From Sipunculus nudus (taxonomy: Eukaryota; Annelida; Sipuncula; Golfingiida; Sipunculidae): 64,000 nt of DNA. Below are positions 10,022 to 22,770 of this stretch, in pieces; the stretch's first letter is position 1, and each line of letters starts with the position of its first letter. Below the pieces are notes generated by a model. That model was not told the DNA's origin and ran no database searches. It was given only the letters and a program-made list of their open reading frames with translations. A program made the translations under genes and the position numbers. The stretch covers positions 72,304,300 through 72,368,299 of the forward strand of contig CM049314.1 of assembly GCA_026874595.1 (NCBI GenBank). Reading direction: 5' to 3'.

Positions 10022-13000
10022 AGATCATATTTTATATACAATTTGTTTTAGTCCCATACTTGGGTCTCGCACATGTAGACATAACAAGCTTTCGGAACGC
10101 GACCCCCTTGGGACCGACACCACCCTATCATGGACAAATCATCTGGTCCCGTGACTGTCCCCTTCAGAGAGGTTCCACCGTATGATATTAAATGAATGAT
10201 GATATGATGGCATTTTAATTGAATAAGGAAGAACCCGGCAAGTTCTTACATGAGTGGAAGAGACGTACGTACCGTTTACGTGGTCGTGTATTTCCTTTTC
10301 CGTCACGTGATGTCCGTCTTTTCGGACAACGAACGCGGTCGGAAGTTCATTTGCCCCATCCAAGTCAGGGACGCCAAGGACTCCGGCGTCTTCAATTCCG
10401 GGAAGGGAGAGTAATAAGGCCTCAAGTTCCGCTGGCGCCACCTATTGTGAAGAAGTGACTCGTAAACCCTGACAATCAGCTGCCAAGTATGAAGTGTGAT
10501 ATTTAAGGCTGACATTAACATTTTTAGACATATTTATGAAGGCATGTTTGTTTACACACTTTGTAGGATCGCAAAAATATATGTATAGATCTCTTGAGCT
10601 AATAGGAGCTTTAACTAATGGTTTGACGAATGCTCTTCAATCACGGAATAACCAGTTTAACCATGCCAAAAAGATGGTATCTCCTGCCGAGCTATAACAA
10701 AAGGATATCAATAATTTTTTCCCAGGAAGCTTAAACTTGTGATTTTGAGCATTAACTCAAAGTATATAAAATCACAACCTAGGAAATAATACAATACAGA
10801 CTTTTGTCTGTGATTGTCCGCGAACGAAAATTATAAACAAAGGTTAGGTTCAATTGCTTACGACAATCGGCTAAAACTCCATACAATGTGATTTTATCCA
10901 TCGGCTAGGATTACTGTGACAAAAGTCCACATGCCCTAATGACAACGTTTTTTTTCCGATTTCTGACACAACGGATCCCTACTATTTGAAACCAAGGAAA
11001 CTCTCACACGCATATATAGCTCTTGGTTACCTGGTAAGCTTTATACTTGATCATTTCTTTGACTCTGTCAATAATGTACAAGTACCCGTCAGCGTCAAGA
11101 TACCCCACGTCACCTGTAGACAATACAAATGAAAGGGGCGTAAAAAGATGATAAAAAAATATTTTCCTCTGATCATTTTAAAATATTTTTTGTGTGGAGG
11201 TAACTGCCCCAGTTGTTTAATAAAAGCTTAACTGTAAGTATATTTCCATCTACAAAATTTCAATCCGGTTTCGGACATCGTGACAGGGCATTACCATAAG
11301 CTTCCTCTGATTTAATATATTGATGTTAACCTGGTGACTACTGCACCTTCGGACTCTGTGTGTGTTGTGTGTAATCGTCTCTGTTCCTGGGTCATACCCC
11401 CGTGGAATCCCAAAAACCCTGTTAAATCATTAATTATTCTGATGTGATATAAACTGCCAGAAACAGGATTTAGGAGAGCTGTTTAGTTTCAAGAAATCGT
11501 TAAACTAAATTTTAGTGATAGGTTGTAAGTTACAATTAGTTACGTTTCACTTAAAATGTATTATATCCTCGAGTTTAGTCTTCGTTTTTTTTATCTCTAG
11601 TCGTTACCTGACCGATACCAGCCATCCTTGTCCACGGGAGGCGATGTAGTTTTTGGTTGATTCAGGTAACCTTTCATGATCTGTGGACCTCTAAGCCAGA
11701 TCTCCCCCGTCTCTCCGAATCGCTTCTGTATTCCTGTTTCCAAATCCTTAATCTGCATGAAAATTAAGAAATTGCACAGTCAATGTTTGTAAGCGGGGTT
11801 ATACATGTACTATAAAGCGAAAATAGACCTACTCCGGAACTGTCCACTAAAGAGAGCCATCTTGCAGGTCAAGTCTGCTGGTGGTACAAACGGCGCTTGC
11901 TCCAGCACTCCCTGATCATATTATAAGGCATTTACTCTATATAAAAAATCAGCTAAATTCAGAGTTATGGCCTCTTTTCCCATTATTGTTTTAACAGAAT
12001 GAGTGAAAGCCTTCCTGGATTACCCATAAGCAGATGGATTGCTTCTGTTTATTGTAAATAGGCACCTCAAACTACAGGATATTTTGCTATTCCTGGGGTG
12101 CCTTCGGCTATTTCACAACTTGTCTAAAACATGTTAAAACTTCTTTCAGTTCACAGTACTGACATTTATATTTTAAATTTGCCAATTGAGGTGGATACAA
12201 TCCAGATATTTCCTTGTCTTTATTTTCATGGTGAAAGGATCCACCACCTTAGGCACCACCGCTTCAGAGATCGAGTTACATTTTAATATTTATTTCAGTG
12301 TCAGACCGGTAGACTGCCCGTGGTCTGTCCACCTGGGGCCATAATGTGACCCTAAATAATTACTGATGCATATTCCTGACTTATTGTTTGATCACTCCCA
12401 GTCGGAACTCAAAGGATCATAGCTTTTCATGTATCATGCATGCAGTATGTCTTAATGTTTCAGTAAATACTAAAATTTAATTCACTCTGACTTAGGATTT
12501 GTAACAATTAAATGTAACTTTCTTATGTGGACTTTTATCTTGACTATCCTTATGCCGTGATTATTTTGTTCTAAAATTATGTTTAATGTTTTCAATACTT
12601 TAACATGAAGTGATTCAATGAATGATATTTCAGAGTCCATTATTAATATTAATATTAATATTAATTTTCAATTAATCCAGATCAATATGTTTGAAATATA
12701 TAATTGATATTTTGTAAAATACCGTCATTATTCAAAATAAATCCATAACTAATGATAAAAAAATGTGTTATGACCTGAAAATGATTTAAACATTACCTCT
12801 CCTTGTCTTTCATGTACATATTCAGGAGGTGATTGGCTCATCGTCAGTCTGATGTATATCTTCTGAGATCTGATTTTGTTTCTATGTGTGGCTTCAGTAG
12901 CCGGCATTGTTATCGAGATGATAGTATTTAATTCTCATGCGCATTATTCATGGTCAGTTATAGATAAATTAAAATGAAAGGGTACTCTAGATTAAACGCG

Positions 13001-14999
13001 CAGCCCTTTTGTCCAGCCTACTGCAGAGGGTCACAGCCGCTGGCGACTTGGCTCTGCTTGTACCACTGCAGAACTGTGGACAACTCAGAGGGAGTTCCAG
13101 GTAAGGTCTGCTGTGTAAGAAAATGTTTTAAGTCTGTAAAAAAATAAATAAAATGTTCAAAAAACTAAAAAAAAGCACGTCGATCATTGTTCCTTAAATA
13201 AGGGCAAGGAATCAGAATATACATTTTATGGTTAATATGCTTGCCAACGTAGACAGACTTGATGAAAATCAAAAGTGACTTCATTGTCACGCTAATCTGA
13301 TGGCATAAAAATGAAGGACAATGACATGGCAGATGGTGGCGTGCTGCAGTCTGTAGAGATGGAGGAAATCGGAGAAAACCACCATTACAACCCTCTCTTA
13401 TTATAAAACCGGGGATCGATCCGGGTCGCCAGCGGAAAGAGAAGTGCGTTTTACTCCTCGACAGTCCAGAACTTCGAGAGAAAGCCGAGGTTCGAAGTCT
13501 CTCCCTTTTAAAGAATACTATTACTGTTAATAATAAGTTTTATTTAGATATCTTGTTATATTGTATTGTTATCAATTGCTTTCAATACTATGTTAACTAT
13601 TTTTACCTCGAATGAAGTAAACAAGCATGACAAGGCATGATTTATGACTAGCATAAGAGTATACTCGCCCTTATTTCGGTGTCCGGTAAAGCTATTCCAA
13701 CTGATCCAGGCTTTCTGACACCATCCGGCATGATAGTAACCATAACCACGGCTTCCGTCATCCCGTACCCTAACATATAAAATTTATAATATATGCTCAC
13801 GCACGTATAATCTACAATATGGGTTTTAATATGATCTGCCCTTTATCCATAGTTAAATCAATGAGTTAATATTAGAAGAACAATAATATCAGTCACATTA
13901 TCAAACATTTCACATTTATAAACAACTCTTGTATTTACTCCGCCTTCTCTCATCAGATGGCACTGGCGTGACACGATTGGGTACTTCAGGTTTTGGTTAA
14001 TTCAACAAATGGGTACTTCGACCAGATCAAAAGGTTATATCGAAACACTGAATATGTTTCCTCCCCACGTATATCATGTCAATTGTGTCACGTGTTCTAG
14101 TCCCAAATTATTCCCGCTGTAAAGCGTACATATGGGATATCATTGTTGAATCTATTAAATTTTCTTAACATGCATATCGTGATTTTCTTTATTATTTCAA
14201 AAACAATATTATCACCTTAAATTGGGTACACTAATGTTTCATTAAAGCGCTAGAAATATTGAAATTGTACCTTCTAGACATGATTATACGAGTGGATAAC
14301 CCAATATATATCTTTTTCTCACAGAACCAGTTCAGATACATGGTTTTCCCGTTCTCATGTTCGTTCATATACATGTATCTACCAGACGAGCGTTATTTCG
14401 AGCCCTCGATGGGGGATGCAGAATTCAATTTTGATTTATTTTTGTTTTTGTTTTGATGTGTACACTTTTGACTCTCTTGTTAACAACATCTTAAACTTTC
14501 TGTGCAAATTTCCTTTACTGTACATGATAGTGTATATTTTGCCATGATGTTAAAAAGAACTTTCCGAGTAAGTAAATAATAATGATAAACATATTAATGA
14601 TAATAAACACAATAATTATATGATTATAATAATAATAATGCATTCATTGATATTAATAGAGTACAAAGTGGACTGGGCTGTCCATTGAATAACATTTTAA
14701 AATAAAGCCCTGTTTTTTATGCAATTTTGCAGAATACGTTTACCTTGAAATATGAAAGCGTCCTTTAGTAACTGGCTCAGGCCAATCTGGGTCTCTTTCT
14801 TCAGCGGGGCTGCACCAATGAGAAGCCTCTTCAAACAAGACAGGTCAAACTGACGGGTCAGAGGAGACTTGTACATCAGCACTGCTATAGGTGGCACCAC
14901 TGTCAGTTCTTCAACCTGATCATATGACTGATGAATGAATTCTCCATTTTTTAATTTTTTAAGACATAAAAAGTATTTTGGGTAATTATGAAATAAACA

Positions 15000-15048
<49 letters not shown>

Positions 15049-18000
15049 TAATATGGTAGATATAAAATAAAATAGAAATTATAGAATTGTACAGGTAATT
15101 TTTACTAATCATCCCATGGGCGGTCGTTCAAAGATAACTTTGTTATTGGGTTATTTAATAGTTCATGTAATAGTTTATGTAATTAACTAACTGAGCAACG
15201 CAATATTGCTTAAGCTTCTAGAACTAGCATATGTAATATAATACACAATAGCGCATTGTTAACCCCCCCCCCAAGGGATTTTTAATGACGAACATAAGAT
15301 GGGGCTGAGATAAAATGCTGCTTTGTTGCCAAGTAACTATAAAGATATATCTGGTTACCCAACTGTTGGCACCACACCTTAAAATCTTGAATACACTCAA
15401 AGAAAGCTGTTGGCTCAAAACGAGACAGAAGAACAGACGGGTAGGTGTAGGTCGTGTAAGCCAGAAGGAAATAGAAGCCGCTCGCGTGAAAAAGAGGAAG
15501 AAAAACCATGTGAACGGCATCAAGCTGGCCTGCTTTAGCAGTTCTGAAACATGAATTAAAAGGTGAATGCGGAAAAATGTTTCTAATTCATGTCTGTTTG
15601 GGTAAAAAAATAATAACAAGGATAAAAATGGGTATTGGTAAATAACCAAAGACAATATGTACATCGCAGCTGCTGGAGTATTTATTGTATTTTGCATCAG
15701 TGGACTTTTATGACTGTTTATTATTTTTCCTATCTTAATTAAAGATATATAAAATAACAAGCATTTCTTAATGCGTCCCACCGACATCCCCTCGTCCCAA
15801 CATCGAAGGGACATACCCTTACCCGCAAAACACAGGAGGTTATAGAAGCTTTTGCTGAATAATAGGATACTTTTGAGAACATTCCTTACGAATTTCGTGA
15901 GGTAAAAAAACTTTAAATGCTCGCAAAGAAATACATGCAACACAAAGTAATAATCACGGAAATAAGAATGCGAAGAACTATATCCTTGCAGTACTCGAGT
16001 TAAGTGTAATTTTATTTAGCATAGCGAATTCTTCTTAGTATTTAATTATGTTTCAACCATTTATACGGGCACAATGTCGATCCGGTTAGTTTGCAATACG
16101 GGGTGGCATTCCGTTAGACACATAAGATTTTTTTTTACATTCTCAAAGTTTAAAATATTATTTTAACTCTACATACGTGTGGTAATATTTCTCTACTTCT
16201 TGTGGTTCTTGGTATCTGTTCATAAGGAATACATAAAAAGACTGTCCAAAGAAACCGAGTTTCATTACAAGCTGAAAATTAAAAAAATACCCTGTGACTT
16301 TACTCACTTATATTGAGCCAGACTGACGGCTACATTACGGTGGGTCAGCATGACACCTTTCGGGAGGCCTGAAGTTCCACTCGAGTATGGAATGATCGCC
16401 ACATCTTCTTCGGGGTTGATATTAACTTCCGGTAGCATTTCCTGACGTCGGCGCTTCCCTTCCACCAAAAGGGAATCCCACATGACATGGTTGCTATGCT
16501 TGCCGATTACGATAAGATTCTACAATCGGAGATGTACATATCAGATAATATATACAATATAAACAATTTATTTAATTAATTTTAACAATATTACGGTTAA
16601 ATCGCAAATGTGCTTAGAAAACGTGATTACTAGTAGTCAGTAATGTCGCCCTTATTATTTACAAGCCCCATTTTGAGTAGGTGTTCCCTGCACCATCTAT
16701 CGAATGATAACTTTAGGCAACGTATAATCAAATATAGATATAAGCATTCGTTAGACTTTCCTATAACTTGAAATAAAAACTTAAATATTAGTCGTCAAAA
16801 AATTGTTTTGGATATTTGATTTATTTTAGATGACACTGATGCGTTAATTCGTTTACAGATCTTAGATATATCGCATTTTTTTAATAAAAGAAAGAAATTT
16901 ATTTTCTTTTATCATTACATATTAAGATATAGGGCTAACTGCGTTGGATCAAATAGTCCATGCAGCTTTTGTCGAGAGACAATAATAATACCACAAAAAT
17001 TATTCAAAAAGATTAGAATACATTAAGCATCAAGAAAAATCCCTGCGAATGTAATCTGATAATTTGATTTTTATTGAAACAGCATTCGTCAAGTGAGAAT
17101 TCAGGTGAGAATAGGCCCACCTTTATTTTGGTCCGTGCTTTCTGTGCCGCCTGTTCGCAAGTTTTCAGTACATTCTGGTGTCCTATTATATAAGTGGCCA
17201 TCGCGTCGTCAATCTGCCGAGAAAGTTCACCTGTAAGGGGGACAAAGAAAACATACTGATTGCTTGGAAATACAATAACTGGTGCGAGATGTTGTATCCT
17301 GATCAATACAGGAGGAAAGGAATATATATGTATATTGGAAATATTTTGTATATTCTTAAATATGGATTACATGGTAAGGAATCAATGAGTTAATCTCCCG
17401 ATATATTAGAAATTTGCACAGAAAATCTCTAGGAACTAGTGCACTGCAAATGTTGCATAATACGGCTGTTGCATATTCTGTGAGCTCTGACCATATAAAT
17501 ACGGGTTAATTCAGGTGAGAACTATATTGGTAAAATACTCATCATCAGTAATATGAAGTTCGATAAGATTTTTGGTAAGTGTAGATGGCGCCACCATTTT
17601 GTGGTGACCTCTGAGCTTTTTAAATATGCATGAATTTTGCTGAGAATTAAATTTAGGTGAGAACCTCTATAGTTAAATGTAGTATGTATAATGAGTTTTA
17701 TAAAAATCCATAATATAGTAAGTCTTAACGGAAACAATAACCTTTAAAATAAGGTATGGCACAGTGTCATATACGCAACGTTGTTTCAGAGAAAATTGCG
17801 CACAAAGGTAGACCGAATTCCTTTTACAAGCATTAGATGCACAGATTTAGACCTTAATCAAACTCGGGCGATTAATATTTAGGTAAGTGGTTATATGGTG
17901 AGTTTCGTGAAAATATATTTAAGCGCCGGTAAATTATTGCTGCGACACTAACAGTTTATGGACGGACGGATTGGCAATGAATAAGCCATAATACACCTCG

Positions 18001-20171
18001 TCATAGACGGGCGTATAAAAATCACACATATATTCGTCATTTTACGTCTCACCGACTACAGGTAAGATATGAATAAAAATGAACCTGACCAATGGGTTAA
18101 ATATGTTTGATTTCTAACGACAAGCACATAGTGCAACAATGATGTGTGTAGAACTCAGATCTCTCAGCATATTTGCTGAATTTTGACAGTACACAAGCAT
18201 TTCTCTCACTAGTTATTCAATTGACAAGCAAGTCGTGCGAGAAACAGAAAATGACCCTGGTTACCACGGTGATGTAAGTTATACTTACGTTTTAACATTC
18301 ACTTGTATTGAATCGTTATAAATATTCACTCGTACCTTAATATTAAGTCGACAATTGTTAACAGCGTTATGGGTCCAACAGGATGGCGTTAGGGCTAGAG
18401 TTTGGATCCGTGAAAGTCACACAAATGCGACTGGCTTCGAAAGACTTTTAGCAGTAAGCCAAGTCTGATGGCCTCACTGAACTGAAAGTCTATTCATTTG
18501 ACGAATAAGCCAAAACTTTAAAACTTAAGCCATCACACCGTTTCTTTTCAGCGACAATTAAGAACCTGAACATTTGTTTCGGGCATTTTTAATTGTAAAC
18601 AATTAATCTTAAAACCGTTCTGAATTGTGCTTAGTCAATGGAATCGGCAATCTAGATAAACGGGCGTTGCAGAGCAGAAAAATTTCAGTAAGCTGATCTG
18701 AACATGCTGGAATTTATTACCTGGCGTATAAAGTACATTAGCCGTTGTCACAGTCGCTCCCAGGGTCCACGCTGCCAATAAGGTGACGTAATACTCCACG
18801 TTGTTGGAGCTGAATATCAAGATCACATCTCCACGCCCGACGCCGAGATGATGTAAACCGCGGCTCAAGTCATGGACCGTCTCCTTCAGCTGACCGAACG
18901 TATAGTCTGTACGCTCTCCTTCTTCTATGTATATCTTGATACAAAAAAAAATGTTTTAGAAATTTATTTAATTTTTTTCCTTATTCATGTGCTAAAAGGT
19001 AAAAACTGTGTCAAACAGACCTGAAAAAAAAACACAGATTCAACTAGTAAATCATGGGTCTCAACGTAAAGCTGAATTTGTCTACAAGGATATTTTTATG
19101 AGCTTTTTCAAACTATGTGTCGTTTGACCATATGACCAAAAATCAACCTGAGAACATATTATAGTTGAACTGACAACCTTCCTATTTCGTAACAATCCAT
19201 CCACCCTATCTTAACATGACTAGAATACTGACAGCACAGGAAGGGCCCCGCCCCGCACAAACTGCAAGTGGAGATAGAGGGAACTAACTCAACACAGTAT
19301 CAGACAAGTGAACCCGAATGTTTAGATTTGAATCAGTACTAGTTGTCTATAAAGCTTAAGATACGGAGCATCCAAAGTAATAGAGGGATAATTACATCTG
19401 CTTTATTAAACTGTAAGTCTGGTAGCATATAAATCAGTAGGATGGTCTTGATGACCATGACCTTTGACTTTTTATATAAAAATCAATACGGTTCTTCCCC
19501 TATTTTAGGTGGTGCATCTTATTGCAAGATGAAAGGTTTGTGATTGAAAGTTTACAGAAAATGCATGCATAATCTCTTTAAAAAGTGGTTTCTGTGACCT
19601 TGACCTTTGAACACATTTCTCCAAAATCAATGTTTTATCTTTAGTGGTTGGCCTTATATAAGTCAAGTTGAAAACCAATATTTCAATTCAATCTTGAGTG
19701 ATGATCAGGAAAATAATTTGTGGACAAATGACCCCTGTGACCTTTACCTATCACCTTGTAATACCAAAATCCATTGGGTTTCTCTTCATTGGCAGGTCAG
19801 CTATTTGTTCAAGATTTAATGTTTGGGATACAAAGCTAAACAGCAAAAGGATCCAAAACATTTTGTAAAGATGTTGGTCTTGTGATCTTCAACTATGACC
19901 TCGCGACCTTTGGAATTCATAAGTTAATCCAAACTAGAGTTGTCATCCAGAAACAAAGTTGTTGACAGATGATGGTTGTGACCTTGACAATTGACTTTGT
20001 GATCCCGAAATCCATCAGATTCATTCGATATAAATACATACATACGCCGGGTTACAGCTAGGCAAATGTGAATGCCAGCTAAACTTTGCGAAAAAAGCAA
20101 AGGGGGTGCTCGGGGCGGGGATCTAGCAGCTTTATATTATCTTTGCGTTGTTCTTTGTGTAATAACTATTT

Positions 20172-20225
<54 letters not shown>

Positions 20226-20994
20226 GGATATTACGAAGAGGGTTTCAGTGCTTGCATTGGAGTGCTCGATACAGCTGAGGTGCAGCAGATTAGTTTATAA
20301 TATATACCTGAATTTCAGAATTTTACCTTTATTAGATGGCACATTATTAGATGTAGAGTCACATCAGGTACACTGATTTTTGGGATGTTCGTGTACAGTC
20401 TGTCAAACCATATGAGCTAGTAGATTCAAATATTTTTTTCAATAGTATATGCAGGTGGTATTTAACACCTGAGTCCTTTAGCTATCAGTGAAAACACACA
20501 GAAACAGACATATATGTATTTATGTCATATAAACTGAAGCGTGTACGTATTTGTTAAATAACAGTACACTTGTTTGTAGTAATTAAATCATAATGTCGTG
20601 TGCTTAAGATACAGAGAAATCACTATCTCCTTACCCTTTTATTCTAGGCTGTTTAGGAATTATGTAAATGTAGTTCTTATATTGTTGTGAGCAGTTAAAA
20701 TTGTGAAAATGCTCCCCTACTGTGCGTTTCTTAAGTTCCTGTGCTAACCTGATTATTTCATTTTGTACATTGTTTATGTGCATGTGATCTCAAGCCTGCC
20801 TGCGATACCACACATACCAAAACCGCAAAAACTCTTCACCGAGTTAACGGTCTACATCCAATTTAGTGCAAAGTGTGAAAGTAGTATGGCCTTACTATTG
20901 CAGTTTTGTTGGCGGACCTTTCCCAGTCTTTCATCACAACCTGTTGCAAGGACTCCACAGGAAAGAACGGTAAAGGAGACCCCCTCGTCGCCAT
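9543..20994 (-). CDS. 4-coumarate/luciferase-type acyl-CoA ligase (ANL superfamily), complete
   Basis: Eleven exons on the minus strand: 20896-20994, 18721-18934, 17121-17230, 16308-16519, 15378-15543, 14744-14915, 13669-13769, 11608-11752, 11031-11113, 10273-10441, 9543-9673 (1,602 nt, 533 residues). All phases join cleanly. Landmarks are the AMP-binding P-loop [10 protein letters not shown] (187-196), LPLFHASG in exon 5, GAAPL (301-305), GYGMTE (325-330), the hinge region SGD (406-408) with Asp-Arg at 422-423, VAPAELE (435-441), and the adenylation lysine in ASGK (Lys516). Family enzymes turn a carboxylic acid plus ATP into acyl-AMP and then acyl-CoA; some beetle members are luciferases. 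The C terminus is Ser-Lys-Ile, a permitted PTS1-type tripeptide, so a peroxisomal location is inferred. The length is normal for the family. The exon 7 donor is GC rather than GT. Substrate cannot be told from sequence. The start ATG was chosen for in-frame, phase-0 joining and a TATA box about 50 nt upstream. Confidence 0.88.
9966..10020. repeat. (TA)n microsatellite in the last intron of ligase 1
   Basis: Long TA run between the last two exons. In the 24.9-kb fragment copy, homology to ligase 1 breaks at a (TA)n and resumes exactly downstream of this tract. Confidence 0.95.
11829..13105. mobile_element. Intron insertion of about 1.27 kb, possible non-autonomous transposon
   Basis: The intron between ligase exons 7 and 8 is 1,916 nt here but 733 nt in ligase 2. 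Homology stops after tacatgtactataaagc and resumes near gtctgctgtgtaagaaaa. The two ends share an imperfect inverted motif (tctgctggtggtacaa near 11,877 and ttgtaccactgcaga near 13,058), suggesting degenerate terminal inverted repeats. It holds a short ATTAAT palindromic run near 12,650 and no open frame. The exact ends and a target duplication could not be fixed by eye. Confidence 0.4.
13330..13480 (-). repeat. tRNA-derived SINE in ligase 1 intron
   Basis: Contains gagaaaaccaccattacaaccc followed by a reverse-oriented B-box-like ggatcgatccggg and the gtcgccagcgg segment shared with the SINEs at 2,500, 44,830 and 57,650. The copy at 57,650-57,830 sits at the same place in ligase 2, so this insertion predates the gene duplication. 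Confidence 0.7.
15003..15045. repeat. (TA)n microsatellite in ligase 1 intron
   Basis: Uninterrupted TA run between exons 5 and 6. Ligase 2 has a shorter TA run at the same relative place (63,645-63,667). Confidence 0.95.
19390..20050. repeat. TGACCTTGACCTTTGAC-rich repeat modules in ligase intron 1
   Basis: Four loosely spaced modules contain tgaccttga or tgaccttt cores followed by aaaatcaat/aaaatccat words. TGACCTTGA is present exactly at 19,595-19,603 and 19,979-19,987. A related stretch lies near 60,000-60,230. It is probably an interspersed repeat, although the cores match nuclear-receptor (ERR/SF-1 type) half-site extensions. Confidence 0.5.
20175..20221. repeat. (TA)n microsatellite in ligase intron 1
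   Basis: Uninterrupted TA run about 670 nt downstream of exon 1. Confidence 0.95.
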
Positions 20995-21041
20995 GTTAGT
21001 TCTTCTATCGGGATAAGATGACAACCAAGCCCCTAGTAGGG

Positions 21042-21047
21042 TTTATA
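21042..21047 (-). promoter_or_regulatory. TATA box of ligase 1
   Basis: TATAAA on the minus strand, 48 nt upstream of the ATG at 20,994. This implies a transcription start about 20 nt before the ATG and a very short 5' leader. No other element was recognised upstream. Confidence 0.45.
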
Positions 21048-22199
21048 CAGGCCCTGCCTCAAGCTACGATCTTAAGTGGCCTTGACATTCCCATGGTGTC
21101 CGATATCATGGTACTGTTTTGATAACGGCAGGTCATAGTCTGTAATTTGATCTGTAAAAGTCTTGTTTAGACTATGCTTTGATACCTTAGTATTAAATTA
21201 TAACATACGTCGTTCTTCTCGATATATCCTTCAATAATTCCACAAATCATATTTTTGTAAACTTGAACTCAGTGTTACGAGATGATCATGTTGCCCATGT
21301 TGTCTGAAACCAGCTCTTTAAACTAGATTATCCAAAAAAAAATTAAGAAATTTTTTTTGCGGAAAAATCATATAATACACATTTCACACTTAATTGTACA
21401 AATTGCATCAAATACAATATTTATATTTCATACAAAGCACATTTCCTGGATAATATTCCATCAATACATTGAATACTTTTTAATTCTTGTAGTTTGCATA
21501 TGTAGTATATACATATATTCAGGTGGTTTTGACAGAAGGCATTTTCACCTTGCTTTTTCTTTCAAAACTAAAACTACAGTGCTACTGTATGCTACAGTTT
21601 TTACCTTAGGTTTTCCAATTTTTTTTGTAAATGTACATAAATCTTTTATTTCTGTTTTGTTATTGTATACCCTGCTTTTTTTCATATTATATGCTCATCC
21701 AAAAGCTAAAGTTAAAACAAAGTGCATTGTTTATTTATATGTTACAGAAAATAATTTGAGTATGTGATAGATTGTTACTGTTGGCTAAAAATTTATGTTT
21801 AGGCATCAGGAATAACTTAATACAATATTTAATTATAATGCCAGTCATCTGTGAAACCAATGAAAAAAATCCTATACATAGTTTATTAACAAAGGTCTAT
21901 TTTATCTATTAGATAAAATCTGAGGCAGCCTCCCTAATTACGACACTTAAACATTCTATATATATAGGCATTATTGTATGAACCTGGTAAATTTTTCCAT
22001 ATTCATTTGAAGAACTACAAGCTGTGATGTATAACTGTTACAAATAGTAGACAACAGTTCAGTATGAATATATAAGATGCTTCTACTTGCTAAAATAAAG
22101 AGTCAACCAACATATATGAGGAAGTGGATCTTTATATCCAACGTGTATTTGAATGGTTATCCAATAGTGCAATAAGTAAATAGACAAGTAAAGCCAAAA

Positions 22200-22203
22200 T
22201 TTA

Positions 22204-22259
<56 letters not shown>
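22200..22259. repeat. (TA)n microsatellite with one interruption
   Basis: TA run broken by a single tacata. It lies at the edge of the LINE fragment. Confidence 0.95.
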
Positions 22260-22262
<3 letters not shown>

Positions 22263-22289
22263 AATACTTCTGCCTTGTACATATGCATA

Positions 22290-22770
22290 AAATCATTCAT
22301 GGATAAACACCAGAGAATTTAAAAACATCTCCTTTCACCAAGACAAGGGTGGCAAAGTTGATATCCCAGCAGGAGAGAAGACGACTTTACACTAATACGA
22401 ACAAACAAAGAGTTATACACAAATCATACATACCAGCAATAATAAAAGACTCTGGAACCATCTGCAAGATCATACATAAAAACTCCCAATATTGGGACAC
22501 TTAAAAAATTTATATAAGTATTCACTATTCCCACAAAAACAATACATTACAGCACAGGCAAGGGATCAGCTGCAATAAGTCATACGAGAATAAGAATGGG
22601 ACTTAGCCATCTACAATACCATTTTTACCTACATCACATCACTGAAAACGGATATTGTTAAAATAACAATAATTATAATCAACCTAAAGACGCTGAACAC
22701 TATCATCTCAAATGTCCGGAATAAAGTGTTGAAAGGCAGGAGATGCTAAAAAAAATTCATACCTTTAACA
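22290..22770 (+). mobile_element. 3' end of a LINE (RT C-terminal region)
   Basis: Across shifted plus-strand frames the sequence gives the tail of a jockey/L2-like pol protein: a Leu-Trp-Asn-His-Leu segment, then Arg-Ile-Arg-Met-Gly-Leu-Ser-His-Leu (about 22,585-22,615) continuing to a His-His-Ile-Thr-Glu-Asn-Gly-Tyr-Cys segment, then Asp-Ala-Glu-His-Tyr-His-Leu-Lys-Cys-Pro (about 22,690-22,720). The spaced Cys/His residues are the usual C-terminal knuckle of these elements. Frameshifts are present, so it is inactive. It differs from the CR1/L2-like LINE copies A-C. Confidence 0.75.

Noticed and set aside
15224-15943. 239-codon open frame, minus strand
   Set aside because: Runs through ligase exon 5 in the wrong frame and into both introns; the true exon frame gives LPLFHASG and splices correctly.
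21357-21767. 136-codon open frame, plus strand
   Set aside because: Falls in repeat R2 gamma, is Phe/Ile-rich from AT-rich DNA, and is not open in R2 alpha or beta.
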